The translations under genes were made by a program, and so were the position numbers. The notes below the pieces were generated by a model. That model searched no databases and was not told the DNA's origin. It saw only the letters and a program-made list of their open reading frames with translations. Positions 10,632-21,200 of a stretch of 64,000 bases of DNA are shown piece by piece. The DNA lies in contig JAQMWT010000334.1 in the NCBI GenBank assembly GCA_029834535.1, positions 248,001 to 312,000 of the forward strand, written 5' to 3'. The stretch is from Chrysophaeum taylorii (lineage: Eukaryota > Sar > Pelagophyceae > Pelagomonadales > Pelagomonadaceae). Each line of letters begins with the position of its first letter. Positions within the stretch are counted from its first letter, which is position 1.

Positions 10632-11747
10632 ATGGTCGTCGTTAGTCATGGATGGCGCTTCCTCGTAGAGGATACCCCCCAGGAGCAGCCGACTTTGACG
10701 ACCAGGCCTGCCTTGGACGAAAACCTCCGCAAGTTGTTGGCTCGGAGGGTCGAGGCACGCTTGGAGGCGTCCCTCGCGGTGTCGCTGGTTGAGGAGACTG
10801 CGCAGCCAGAGGAGGTGGTCCACGAACGGAGTAGCGCGTGGACAGCGGACCTCGCAACGCCCAATCCCTCCTCGGTAGACTGCTGCGAAGACACCGCTTC
10901 CCTCGTGCCGATTCGAGGGTGCTTGTTTCTCGAGCAGCCGCCCGCCCTGTCGCTCCGCGAACCGCAAACGGTGAAGCTCGTGCCGTCGAGACCAACGGTC
11001 GAAAATTTAAAAGTCCACCATTCTCATCATCCAAGGCAAAAAACGAAGCGCGTCCGGGCCGCTCTGGAGGTGTTGCGCGCGGCGCGAGCAAAGGGGAGCG
11101 TCCCAAAACGACGACCGCCGCGATACTACGGCCGCTGGTACTTGCCCGCCGCGACGTGGGGACGCCCCGAGCCAGCAAAAAAGGAAGCGGCAGCCTTTAA
11201 GGACGCGGCGTGGGCGACCGAAGAACGACAACTCGATGCCCACGAACAGGCCCTCCAACTCGAAATCGGCAAGGCCTACATCGCGAAACTATTCAGACAG
11301 TACGTCGAAGAACGAGGGTTTCGGACGCCCCGGGCCCTCGCCGCGCGAGCCGACCACTCTCAGACCGTTCGAGCTCACCTCGTTCCCACGCTCTCCGCGA
11401 TGCGCGCGGCGGCCCACTTCCTCAAGCGCGACCTCAAGGACAAGGCCGTCTTTTCCTCGTCGTCCCAAGTCTCCGCCCGCAACTTCCGCGACGTCCTCTC
11501 GCGCCACGGGTTCCGCTTCACCGACGACGAGTTTCGCCAGCTCGTTGCCATCGCCACCAACCTTCCCGACCACCACCGCAGCAGCAGCAGCAGCAGCAGC
11601 AGTCGCGCCCTCAAGCTCGACTTCAACCTCTTCTTCCTCCGCGTCGACCACGTCCTCGCCTCCCCACAAGGCAATAATACCCCGCCAGCCCGACCAACAA
11701 CGAGCAGAAGATCAGCATCATCGTCCCGACGACGACGACGACGATGA
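10632..11747 (+). CDS. Uncharacterised protein with FAM47-like RWYLP motif and EF-hand-like C-terminus
   Basis: The 371-residue frame starts at ATG 10632, 82 bp from the divergent Psb31 start. The motif RRPPRYYGRWYLPAATWGRP near residues 157-176 resembles the short RYGxWYLxPxxW motif of FAM47-type proteins. About residues 270-345 read like a degenerate EF-hand pair (FRDVLSRHGFRFTDDEFRQL, then LKLDFNLFFLRVDHVL), with no clear calcium-binding loop. The C-terminus is poly-Ser and poly-Arg, running into a GAT microsatellite. I do not recognise a function. It converges on the HMG-CoA reductase gene with 31 bp between stops. Confidence 0.6.
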   Translation: MVVVSHGWRFLVEDTPQEQPTLTTRPALDENLRKLLARRVEARLEASLAVSLVEETAQPEEVVHERSSAWTADLATPNPSSVDCCEDTASLVPIRGCLFLEQPPALSLREPQTVKLVPSRPTVENLKVHHSHHPRQKTKRVRAALEVLRAARAKGSVPKRRPPRYYGRWYLPAATWGRPEPAKKEAAAFKDAAWATEERQLDAHEQALQLEIGKAYIAKLFRQYVEERGFRTPRALAARADHSQTVRAHLVPTLSAMRAAAHFLKRDLKDKAVFSSSSQVSARNFRDVLSRHGFRFTDDEFRQLVAIATNLPDHHRSSSSSSSSRALKLDFNLFFLRVDHVLASPQGNNTPPARPTTSRRSASSSRRRRRR

Positions 11748-11770
11748 TGATGATGATGATGATGATGATG
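11732..11770. repeat. (GAT)n/(GAC)n microsatellite
   Basis: GAC repeats passing into about nine GAT repeats span the stop codon of the upstream gene and the gap before the convergent HMG-CoA reductase stop. Confidence 0.85.
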
Positions 11771-11778
11771 TTGTGCAC

Positions 11779-12939
11779 TTATACCTTGATATCTTGGCGC
11801 GAGCGAGCGTGGAGGCGCATGTGGCCCTTCTGTATGCCGTCGGTCGCGAGGGCGCGGAGCGCGGCGAGATTCTGGGCGAGGCCGGCGGCGACGAGGACTT
11901 TGGCGAGGTCCGCGGCGGAATCGACGCCCAAAATCTTGAGATTAGCGCGCGCCGCGGGATGCAGCTTGACGTTGCCGCCGACGGTGCCCACGGCCATCGG
12001 GAGCTCGATGGCGCCGACGAGGTCGCCGTCGTCGTTTTTGCGCCACGCGGCCATGGGCGCGTACGAGGGGCCGAGCCCGCAGTAGGCGTGAGCCGCGGCC
12101 TCGACGGCGCGCCAGTCCTGGCCCGTCGCGAGAGCGACCGCCGAGATCGCGTTCATGACGCCCTTGTTGTTGGTGCACGCGCGGAAGGGGTCGAGGCGCG
12201 CAAACTCGTAGGCTTCGACGATGGCGTCGACGACGGCGTCGCCGTCGGGATCGAGCTCTCGAGGCGTGAACGTCGCCTCGCACCTGGCCACGCGGTGCGT
12301 GCAGAGGTTCGAGAGGATGCGGAGGCCGACGCGCCCCCCCGATATTTCTGCGAGCCGGGGAGCTGCAGCCTCGGCGACGGTGTTGACGAGATTCGCCCCC
12401 ATCGCGTCCCGGCAGTCTAGGAGGAGGTGAGCGACGACGATCGACTCGGAGATCTGCCTGGTCTCGACTCCGCGGAACCCGCCGCCGCGCCGCACCATCG
12501 ACTCCATGCTCGCGTCGCATATCTCCCCAAGCTCCTCGGCGGCCCCTCGGATCGCCGCGGCGGCTCCGGGTCTAGCGTCGCGCAGCTCGACTTGCGCGAT
12601 CATCACGCCGCCGTCGTCCGACGACGTTCGGAATCCGCCGCGGACAAGGCATCGCTTCGCGGCGTTCGAGGCCGCTGCGACCACCGAGGCCTCCTCGACC
12701 ACGAACGGCACGAGGTACGCGGCGCCGTCGATCACAAAGTTGGTCGCGATACCCACCGGCAGCGCGTAGGTCCCCACGACGTTCTCGATCATCCTGTCCG
12801 CGACATCCTCGCTCAGCGCGCCCGTCGAGAGAGCACCCTTCTCATCCTCCCCGAGCCCCGCGAGCTCGGCCACGATGTCGCGCCGCTCGCGGACCCCGTG
12901 CTTGTAAAAACCCGGCAACCGCGACCTGCTCACAGGCAT
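11779..12939 (-). CDS. HMG-CoA reductase, class II (bacterial type), truncated flap domain
   Basis: The 386-residue protein aligns end to end with Pseudomonas mevalonii HMG-CoA reductase as I remember it. It starts MPVSRSRLPGF and has ENVVGTYALPVGIATNF (52-68), the catalytic Glu in EEAS (E83) and the dinucleotide-binding DAMGANLVNT (178-187). It also has the catalytic Lys in NNKG (K259), Asp in GQDW (D275) and His in LHAR (H377). It interconverts HMG-CoA and mevalonate using a nicotinamide cofactor. Oddly, it ends nine residues after that His, whereas the family has about 45 more in the mobile flap domain. A CAAG/GTATAAG sequence at the end could be a donor site, but no suitable exon follows before the neighbouring gene. 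Eukaryotes normally have class I reductase, so bacterial origin is likely. Confidence 0.92.
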   Translation of the reverse strand: MPVSRSRLPGFYKHGVRERRDIVAELAGLGEDEKGALSTGALSEDVADRMIENVVGTYALPVGIATNFVIDGAAYLVPFVVEEASVVAAASNAAKRCLVRGGFRTSSDDGGVMIAQVELRDARPGAAAAIRGAAEELGEICDASMESMVRRGGGFRGVETRQISESIVVAHLLLDCRDAMGANLVNTVAEAAAPRLAEISGGRVGLRILSNLCTHRVARCEATFTPRELDPDGDAVVDAIVEAYEFARLDPFRACTNNKGVMNAISAVALATGQDWRAVEAAAHAYCGLGPSYAPMAAWRKNDDGDLVGAIELPMAVGTVGGNVKLHPAARANLKILGVDSAADLAKVLVAAGLAQNLAALRALATDGIQKGHMRLHARSRQDIKV

Positions 12940-13007
12940 TGTTACGATCACACGCTTGAGCTTTTGATGAGAAGAAAAAAAAAATTTCGGCTTGCAGTAA
13001 GTAGCAG
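12940..13007. promoter_or_regulatory. Bidirectional promoter between HMG-CoA reductase and pseudokinase
   Basis: Only 68 bp separate the two divergent ATGs, so the genes must share a promoter. An A-rich tract is visible, but no defined TATA box can be assigned. Confidence 0.5.
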
Positions 13008-14411
13008 ATGGTGCATCATGCTTTGGGCGCACTGATGGTGTGGCGGGGCCGCGTCGAGATGAAGAACATGTTTTACTTCCGGAACGGCGGGGACCTCCCC
13101 GCGTTGAGGTCTCCGAGGCGGCTGATGGTGGCCCACGAGGTGATCTTGGAGTCCGAAGACGCCTTCGCCTGGGTCGAGGAACGACGAGAATACAACGCTA
13201 TCTCCGACGACAAGGTGCCGCGCGGGCTGTCGGACGTGTACCAGCGGTCGTACACGATAGCGCCGCCGCTGGACCGCAAGCCGAGCGCCGCGGAAGTCCG
13301 TTACGTCCACGCGTTCGACGCGCACTACCCGGCGCTCGAAAACGCGAACGTTTCGGCCTTGGACAAAAATAAGAAGCTATTTTTGATTCGCGAGCTCCTG
13401 GATGCGGTCTGCTACCTCCACGCGCGCGGCCTCCCGCACCTCGCGCTCAACTCGAAGCTCGTCAGAGTGGGCTACGAGAAGGACAGACTCGGTCTCAAAA
13501 TCGTGGGAGCGGGCGCGGGACCTCGCCTCGTCGCGACAAAACGACCCTTCGCGCTTCCCGAGGAGTGGTGGCCCTTCAACGCCCCGGAAACCACGGGCGT
13601 CGGTGCGATGATCATCCGCTCGAACCTCCGAGCCCTCTTTTCGATGGATTCCTGGTCGGTCGGCGTCCTCGTCGTCTATCTCCTCGCCGGTTACTCGCCC
13701 TTTCGAGCCGAGCCCGACTGGACGCGCGGGATATTCGACGATCGCGCGGCCGTCGGAGCCAAAACCCGGGCCGTCTTCGGCGACTTCGCGGCCTTTTTGA
13801 GAGACCTCGACGTCCGGAGCGACGGCCTCGCCTTGGAACATCCCTGGATCCTCAGGATCATCCTCGGCTTGCTCGATCTCGAGGCGACCGAAAGACTCAC
13901 CGTCGCGGCCGCGCGAGACATCGCGCGCCAGGCCATGCCCACCACCCCCGAGTTTGGCCGCTTCGGCAAGCCCCTCGTCAGGTCACCCTCGGGCGAACCC
14001 TTCCGGAGCCTCGAGGCCATGGTTAACGTCATCGACGCCGGCGCCTGCGACTGCGTCTTGCAGTACCGACCCGACGCCGCCTACGTTCCCTACGGCGAAA
14101 TCGTCGGCTACCGCAACCGCGGCGACGGCGACCGCTGGGACGTCATCCTTCCCGGCCTCGACGTCGACCCACACTCCCCGAGCGGCCTTTCGGGGGTCCA
14201 ACACGGCCAGCCCCTTCGCCTCGCCAAACTCCTCGGGGTCGTTCTCGTCAAGGGCGGCAACCACAAGTTGGCCGTCGAGGTCGACCATCATCCCCCCGTC
14301 TCCAGACATCGCATCCTCAACGATGTCCGCGCCTTCATCGACGGCTACGTTCAGGCCAAGCCCGGCCTCACCAAGTCCAGAGTCCGCTTCCTCGAGTACG
14401 GCGGCGAGTAA
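13008..14411 (+). CDS. Pseudokinase fused to an inorganic-pyrophosphatase-like domain
   Basis: The 467-residue frame starts at ATG 13008; MKNMFYFRNG at 13059 is an alternative start. About residues 120-300 have protein-kinase lobe order: RELLDAVCYLHARGLPHLALNS replaces the HRD catalytic loop, KIVGAGAGPRL stands where DFG should be, then NAPE and MDSWSVGVLVVYLLAGYSPF. The catalytic Asp and metal Asp are both absent, so it is a pseudokinase. Residues 355-465 resemble family I inorganic pyrophosphatase: GDGDRWDVILPG keeps the three aspartates of the family's DGDPxDV motif, and AKLLGVVLVKGGNHKLAVEV fits the next strands. The later catalytic Asp pair is missing. A scaffolding role is possible. The stop abuts hAT copy 2. 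Confidence 0.65.
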   Translation: MVHHALGALMVWRGRVEMKNMFYFRNGGDLPALRSPRRLMVAHEVILESEDAFAWVEERREYNAISDDKVPRGLSDVYQRSYTIAPPLDRKPSAAEVRYVHAFDAHYPALENANVSALDKNKKLFLIRELLDAVCYLHARGLPHLALNSKLVRVGYEKDRLGLKIVGAGAGPRLVATKRPFALPEEWWPFNAPETTGVGAMIIRSNLRALFSMDSWSVGVLVVYLLAGYSPFRAEPDWTRGIFDDRAAVGAKTRAVFGDFAAFLRDLDVRSDGLALEHPWILRIILGLLDLEATERLTVAAARDIARQAMPTTPEFGRFGKPLVRSPSGEPFRSLEAMVNVIDAGACDCVLQYRPDAAYVPYGEIVGYRNRGDGDRWDVILPGLDVDPHSPSGLSGVQHGQPLRLAKLLGVVLVKGGNHKLAVEVDHHPPVSRHRILNDVRAFIDGYVQAKPGLTKSRVRFLEYGGE

Positions 14412-14419
14412 TAAATAAT

Positions 14420-17387
14420 CAGCGTTGGGAATTCACTTCAGCAAGTGAACGTGAACCACTTCACCAGCCACGCCGCAATATTATTGGTGAAGTGATTTGA
14501 AGTGAACACGTCACACCCTACGTGGCCATCGTGAATGAACCTTTGTGAAAAGTGAACGCCACCTTTTTTCTTTTAAAACGCCAGCGCCGGTCCCTGCCGC
14601 GCCCCGTCAGTTCCGTGCTGCCCTCCGCGCGCTATTATTGCCTAGGTCTGGTGCTCTTAGATTCGTTCGCGTTTCGGGGGGCGAAGGAGGAGTTGCCGTG
14701 GATGGGGTTCAGTGTTTCTTACTTTAGGCGATGTGAACGAACGAACGAACGAACGAACGAACGACTCCGGTATCTTCGTCTGGTTCTCCCTCATCAACCT
14801 CCATCTCCAAACAGTCTTCGCGGATGGAGATCCCGGCGTTTTTGAAAAAAAAAACTCGGTCGCGCGTGTCCGAGGTCCCTGTACTTAATCCGGACCGCCG
14901 CAATGAAATATTCTTGTTCATGCGCAGTATACTGGCAACTTTGTCCGTCTCGTCCGCGCCGAGCAACGTGTTTCTTTCCCTCGGTCAGGACAAGATTTCC
15001 AATGCTCAGGCAGCGCTCACAGTAGCTCTGCGCGCCATGTGTACCAATTCAACACTAAAAGGCTCTCTCCATGTCCGGAAGGAACCCATACTGCTCCTTG
15101 GTGAGCGGTCGATACAGCTTTCCAACGTCGAGCACAGCCAGATCTGTGAAGCCGACTTCGTCCTTCTTCTCAAGTTCAGGATAATGCTCTTTCCAGTTGA
15201 GCGATCTCGAGAGCCTGATCCATTGAGTGAAGACCTGTTCAAGCTCCACATTGAAATCGGGCATCTGGTTCTCAGGCATAGCAAAAGAAGGCGCGTCGCC
15301 ACTAATGTCGTCCCAAGCGTCGGGTGCGTCGAGTGCCGCCAAGAGATTGCGGGCAGGCGCAGGCTCGGAGGGCGGCGCAGACTCGGAGGAAGTCTTTGCC
15401 TTTTCGTGGTGGAATGCAGTCCGTGCGTAAATCACATATTCTTGCTTGAGCAACTTCCTGGCCTGAGCTCTCTGATTGGACGACAGGTGCCGGCAGTTGA
15501 TAGTCCGAAAGTCAAGAAGGAAGACAATCAGCTCGCGATCGTTGAATTCGTAGTTGAAGTGACGCACGTAGTTTTTTTCATTATTCCCGCAAAACCGACA
15601 CTCAAAATTCGAGAAAAGCCCGTTCAAGACAGATTTTGCCGGTCTCGCTGAGGTCGTCAACATCGACAGTCTTACGTGGCATGGATTTCGTAGTTATGTT
15701 CGGGAGATCAATGACTTCTAGCGTCCCAGCTCGCAGAGACTCGATCATGTTGTGCTTGATCAATGCGGCGCACGCCCCCAGGTATAAGTGTTCATGTTGC
15801 ACGAAAACAACGGCCTCGTCAGTTATAGCAAAAATCGCCTCGAATTCAGCCAACGCCACCCATTGCTCATCACTGATTGTCCAGGGTAGTCCAATGTAGG
15901 TAGCCGTGTACAGTTTAAGCACGCGGTGCATACGCAGCAAGGAACGAATAAGTTGGTTTCGCGCCCGGAACCTCGCCTTATTGAGGTCGAGCTTGAGCTT
16001 CGGCGATTTCCCCCGGCTGTAATGGCAAAAGCGCATGCAGATCCTTCAACCATGTGCCGTAAGAAAAGTACTTGGCTCCATCGTGGGCACTGTCAGCAGC
16101 TCGTGGCCGGCTGGGAATGGAGTGATCACCTGCTTGCCTCTGGATCGTGTCAAGTCGCCACATGCCGCTGCCGAGATTTTGAGATATCATGCATGTCACA
16201 TGCTTCGACCTCAACAAAGAGTTCTTCGGCGACACCAATAGCAGCCCGGTCTTGAACAATGGTTGCGGCCGCCAAATCGATGTCGATTCCCGCACGCTCC
16301 GCGACCACAGAACGGAGCAGAGAAGCCGTGCCGGAATCGGTTCCGTCGTCAGCTGGAACGAGGCCCACGCACACCGTCTCAACGCCACTCCAATCGGGCC
16401 AGATAAAGGTTAGGCCAATGGCCTGTCGCTTGAACTTATCCTTGAGTGTCCCGCCGCCATGCAGCACCTGGGCGAATGGATTGCCGAAAGCCGCTTCATA
16501 AATAACACTCCGTAACGACGTGCTTCAAGATTCGAACAACAAAACAACGATATTCAGCGTCCACCCATTCAAAGAGCGCCTTTCGAGTCATGAACGGGCA
16601 CTTGCCTTTCCCGCGACCGACGCTGTAATACGCCTCAATTAAGTTGCGATGATCTTCGTCGTCAAAGGCGCGCTTGGAAAAAATCCGCTGCGACGAGTAC
16701 ACGTAGTGCCGAGCCGAGAACGCCATCTGGGAAGAGTGCTTTGCCTGGCTGGGCATGGCCATGAAGTATCTCGTAATACCCGATTTACCCTTCGAGGCTG
16801 CCACAACGCCCACGGCCGTCATAACGCCCTCCTTTTCTTGGTCTGTCTTCTGTTTCTTGGTGAGCTGTTGACGTCCCAGGTCGTCCTCCTCCGGATGCGC
16901 AACCTCGAAGTGGGCCCCAAGAAGGCTTGGTCGTCTGGCATGTGCCTTTCTTGAAATCTCTCGTCACCTTCAGGCGCTCCCATCACCGGATACACACATG
17001 CGTCGCCTTCCCACTGGTCAACGCGGTCAGCATCATTTTCCTTCAGTCGACGCACGCAGTCCCACACCTTTGAAAAACCTGGATGTTCGTCCACTTTTGC
17101 CGGGTGTGTTCCACGTCACAACATCGACGTCGCAATCGGCTCGTTCTTGTGAAGTTCCTTCTTCTGTTCCGGGTATTCCTCCTCCTCATCAACATTATCC
17201 TCCACCTCCAGGTAGCGCGGCTCGACTTCGCTTATCAGACGGGGTCCCGGTCAGGCCGTCAGCCAAAGTGAATGAACGTGAAGTGAACATTGGACTTCGG
17301 ACGAAAATTTTCGGTGAAGTGAAGTGAAGTGAAGTGGACCAAATTCAGTGAACCTAGTGAAGTGAGCCCAGTGAATTCCCAACGCTG
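14420..17387 (-). mobile_element. hAT DNA transposon, copy 2 (inverted relative to copy 1)
   Basis: The 2968-bp element has perfect 18-bp terminal inverted repeats (CAGCGTTGGGAATTCACT at both ends read inward). It is flanked by an exact 8-bp duplication, TAAATAAT (14412-14419 and 17388-17395). Its transposase remnants are on the minus strand. It is closely similar to copy 1 along its whole length. A GAAC tetranucleotide expansion at about 14738-14763 is private to this copy. Confidence 0.95.
15055..17094 (-). pseudogene. hAT transposase remnant (copy 2)
   Basis: The same conserved blocks as in copy 1 are present in the same order. The BED-like segment is at 16819-17094, MTAVGVVAASKG at 16496-16822 and LHGGGTLKDKFKRQAIGL at 16150-16467. 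The middle block is at 15602-16036 and the C-terminal part at 15055-15663. The break after ECYL is shared with copy 1, while others are private. The dimerisation block is decayed. No complete transposase can be read. Confidence 0.85.
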
Positions 17388-17561
17388 TAAATAATCTAAC
17401 AAGTACCTCTAACCTTAGTTCCGTTGAATTCAGACAACAACAGAACTATAAAGATGAGGTGAGATGATCCTTTTTTCCAAACGCCCGGTGGGTGGGGGGT
17501 GTCTGCGGAGTTCACCAAGCCGAGGGAAGAAAAGAAACGAAGGAAGGTCCGGCACCGGAGC

Positions 17562-18200
17562 ATGGGTACGACAGCTCAAGCACAACAACGAAACCGACGA
17601 GCAGCAGCAGCGCGGGGGTCTCGCCAAACGCGCTGCCACCCACCACAGCGTAGTAGTAGTGGCTGCGAGCGTGGTTGCGGCAGGCCTCCGGCCGCCGGTA
17701 AAGAGAGCGTCTTACCGTAGCGACCTGTTTTTTCAGGACTTGCAAGCATTTCTTGACTCTCTCGTCATCCCAGGCTATAAAACGTGCTGTAGGGCGTGCG
17801 GAGTTTCGGGAGACAGCGCGCGCGACGCCGCGTGCACGCCACCAGTTCGACCCAACTACAAACACGGCGTAGCATTGTGCCAAAAAGGATGCGGCCGCGC
17901 AGTAGTTACGAGACGTGTTGTCGCGGGTGCGCCGTCTCGGGCCGGCACGACGCGGGCTGCGCGCGGCCGCCGCGCCGCGGCTGCCCGTACTGCAGTTTTC
18001 CGAGCAAAAAAGGGGGGGCGTGCTGTCGCGCGTGCGAGGCTTCGCGCGGAAGAAACGGCCACTCAATTTTCGTCGCGCGTAACGAGGTCGTCGACGCGTG
18101 CGCGGGCGTGCGACTATTCTGCGCCAACTGCCTCCGCTTGTTGGGACAACTGCCTGGGGCCGGTTGGGCGACGGACCGGTGCTGCGCCGGGTGTGTCGCG
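17562..18200 (+). pseudogene. Broken gene with repeated CCR cysteine modules
   Basis: A start at ATG 17562 (MGTTAQAQQ) leads to CERGCGRPPAA, ending at a good donor at 17697/17698. A pyrimidine-rich acceptor (…ATCCCAG, 17773) continues in phase as GYKTCCRACGVSGDSARDAAC, then CQKGCGR. The next module, YETCCRGCAVSGRHDAGC at about 17903-17960, is one base out of frame. It is followed by CPYCSFPSKKGG-ACCRACEASRGRNGH in that frame. The pattern CxxGCGRxxxxYxTCCRxCxxSxGxxHxxxC matches cysteine-rich modules I recall from microalgal proteins and the N-terminus of the PARG gene at 23.3 kb. The module is probably zinc-binding, by inference. The frameshift and the lack of a catalytic domain suggest a pseudogene or fragment. 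Confidence 0.55.
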
Positions 18201-21200
18201 GGCAAAACCCATGCCAGCAGCTACAATCGGCGGCTATCCTATTCAGCCGCCTCGAGGCCGGGGAGCGGGTCGTTAGCTCTTCGACTCGTGCTGCGCCGGA
18301 CGCGGTACAGCGTCTTGGCCGCCGCATTGTTGGTGCACTCGACGCCGTGGCCGCTGCCCACAGCACATTCGTAGCAAGATGTCGCAAATGCCCCTCGCTG
18401 CTCACTCGCGGCGGCTGTATTGGAAAGCCGCAACGCATGCGACACCCGCACCGCGCGTCGTACTTCGCGGAAACGCAGACCCGTGTACCCAGGTCTTTTG
18501 TCGAGTCGCCAGCATTGCAACTCGACCATCTTGAGCAAAGCACAGGCGGCGATGACGATGTGCTCAGTCGCCGCAATCAATGAACCCACTTGCCTTGCGA
18601 GACCTTGCGCGCGCGTCAGCAAAACTCGAAGCCGCGAGCGACGTGCCGCGGGCGCAACCGTATGTTTGCTGGTATGACACAGTCGTCGTCGTGGGGGGAC
18701 CTACGGCGCAGCCGTATTGGTGTGCTTCGGGCGCTGCGACTCGCGGGGTCTGGCGACCATTCATGGGCGTGGTGTTCTCACAAGCCTCGGCGCCGCCGAC
18801 GCGTGCAACGTTACGCGCCAGCTTACCTCCAAGCATATCATCCCGCCCGCAAGGATGTTCTCGCTACCTTTCCCATCTACGCGCAGGGAAGCGCAACACT
18901 CGACTTCACTTTCGGTTGGCCTTGTAGTCGAGAAATGCTGCAGGCTCCGGCCGACGACGCGCGTATGCCCCGACCGTGCCGCAGCTAATTGCAGCAACAA
19001 ATAACGTCATAGTGCGTTCCGTGATGGCTTTGAGACATTTTTGGTTCGCGGGGCGTTGCCCGATTGGCACTACTTCGTCTCCAGCGACGAACTCGCTCAT
19101 ACCACTGGTTTTACGGGCGCCCTATGTTCATGCCGAGGCACCGCCCCACCGCCATGCCACGGTGCCTCGCGCGTGACTTGCACTCCGAGCTCTCGGAGGC
19201 GCTGTATTCGATCAACGTCGCGGTGGGTGTTAAGGGCAGTCCCTCGCGCCTCGTCTTTGGCGTCCGCACGCATGTAGAGCTGTTTCCCAAGCAAGTCATC
19301 ATCGAGAGCTCGACACGCGAAATGACCTCAACCGGCGGACGGTCGCGCACAAGCTCGCCCTACCTCTTGCCGGTCTTTGAAAATGTCATGTTAAAGTTAT
19401 TATCTCAGCAGTCTTGGCGGTCTACGGCCCGGCCGGCCTCCCTCGCACACCCTTCAATTCTCAGCTGGCGACATCCAAGCTAGCGGCGAGGAGCTCGGCC
19501 TGGAGAAGTGTGCGGCGTTCTGTCCGGCGCTTGGCGCGGGTGTCCCTCAACCAAGTCGCGCCGGACAGCAAGCGCACTCTTGCGGGCATTCCTGCTGTTG
19601 CCGACGAATCGTCGTGTTAGGCGCGCTCATCGGGTCTGACACCCACGGGACTCTCATATCCTTTCCACTACGCACGGCGCGATGTTGATGATCTAGTGAG
19701 CTAATTGAACACTATTCGCACCCAGAACCTCTTCCTCCAATTTTTTATGGACCCCTTTGTTGCTATCTACTGCACCCGCATGGACGACATTGCCGACGAC
19801 GTGGTTTTCAACTTGGTCGTCACCGCCCTCGGAACCGAGACAAGTCGTGTCTTTGGCGCCGACGACATAGTCATCCAGCTCCTCCGTCTTGAATCCTACG
19901 CGAGCATCATCCGCTCTCGCGCCGACATCAGCGTCGTCGGTACGGCGGTCTCAAAACTCCCGCTCAACTTTGACCGCTGCAACTCGGCGGGCGCTGCTGT
20001 GGTGCCTGAACATCACCTCGGCTTGATTCGATGCTGGGCACCGTTTCTTTCGGAGCCGGAAATCAGATGCGCCACTGGCGCTGCCTTCTCCCGACCCCGC
20101 CTGGCCTGGGCCAGCAAGTCAATAGCTTTCCACGGCGGCGTTGGCACCGGTGACCCCGCCAACGTCCAGCTCGTCAACGGTCCCCTCGCCCGCGAGTTCC
20201 TTTTCTCGGGCGTCATCGCAGGGTACCCGTCCGCCCCGAGCTCGTGTCTCGGGTAGCTGCCCTCTAACGACAGGCGGCCTCGCTTTTGATCGACGATGCC
20301 CGTAGGGTTGCGGCATCCTCTTGGGATAGCTTCTTCACCAACTTACCTCGTAGCTCGCGGTTCCACCAGATGCTTCACGTGCTCAATCCTGCTGGGCTGA
20401 GAATTCCCCCTAATACTACGGCCATCCTTTTCCGGCGTGCGAGGGCCTGGTGGCTACGCGCATTCTGGGCACCGATGCACTTCTTGACGCGCACGGCCAA
20501 CAACCCTCACCCACACCCGCCTTTTCACAATCGCGACTAAGCGCGCACAGTTTGACACGACCGCGTGCCATCTCCCTCTCTCTTTCTCATCGTCGCCTCC
20601 CACAGCGAAGCTGCTGTCCCCGTTCTGCTCGAATCTTCGGCATCTTTGCCGACATTGTCGCTCCTTCCGTCCGCTCGTGACTCTACGGCCGGTATCGCGG
20701 CAACTTTTTTCGTTGCCGCGTCGTACCCAGCATCGACGTCGCGCTCGACCGTGAGCACGTATACGACCTCAAGACGCTCTTCTGGGGCACAATGTATCTC
20801 GTCAGCGCCCACCATTCCCACCCCTATCAATACAAACACGCCGCTCAAGTCCATAGAAACTATGTTCACCAAGCATCGACGACACCCTCGCGCGGGCCGG
20901 CGCCCTGCCGCCACCCAGTTCAATGGGTCCCATGGGAAACAGCGATTGCGCAGCTACGGTACCGCCGATGGCCACATCCTCGGCGCCTCCGGCAAGCTGG
21001 TGTGGCGCGCCAAACGCTCCAACACACCCCTGCTTGACACAGAACGTCGAGCGGACGCGGATTTGGCAGCAGCTGCGCCAACAACGTCACCGAAGCCACC
21101 GCCAGCTCCGCAGCATCTACCGGAAGTGGATTCTGGCAGTGGCATTGGGCCGGACTCGCTGCGCCCTCGCAGCCATCAGCTCGTTGCTGCCTCGGCCAGC

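Noticed and set aside
11779-12939. Bacterial contamination as the source of the class II HMG-CoA reductase
   Set aside because: It sits between eukaryote-style genes, shares a 68-bp promoter with a pseudokinase, and lies inside a continuous region flanked by hAT copies with intact duplications.
6264-17395. Composite transposon made of two hAT copies moving the genes between them
   Set aside because: Each copy has its own flanking 8-bp duplication (TTTATAAC/TTTTTAAC and TAAATAAT twice), so they inserted independently.
19705-20256. 183-codon open frame with mixed composition
   Set aside because: Some coding look, but no recognised domain, no ATG at its start in a good context and no neighbouring exons; kept only as part of the decayed region.
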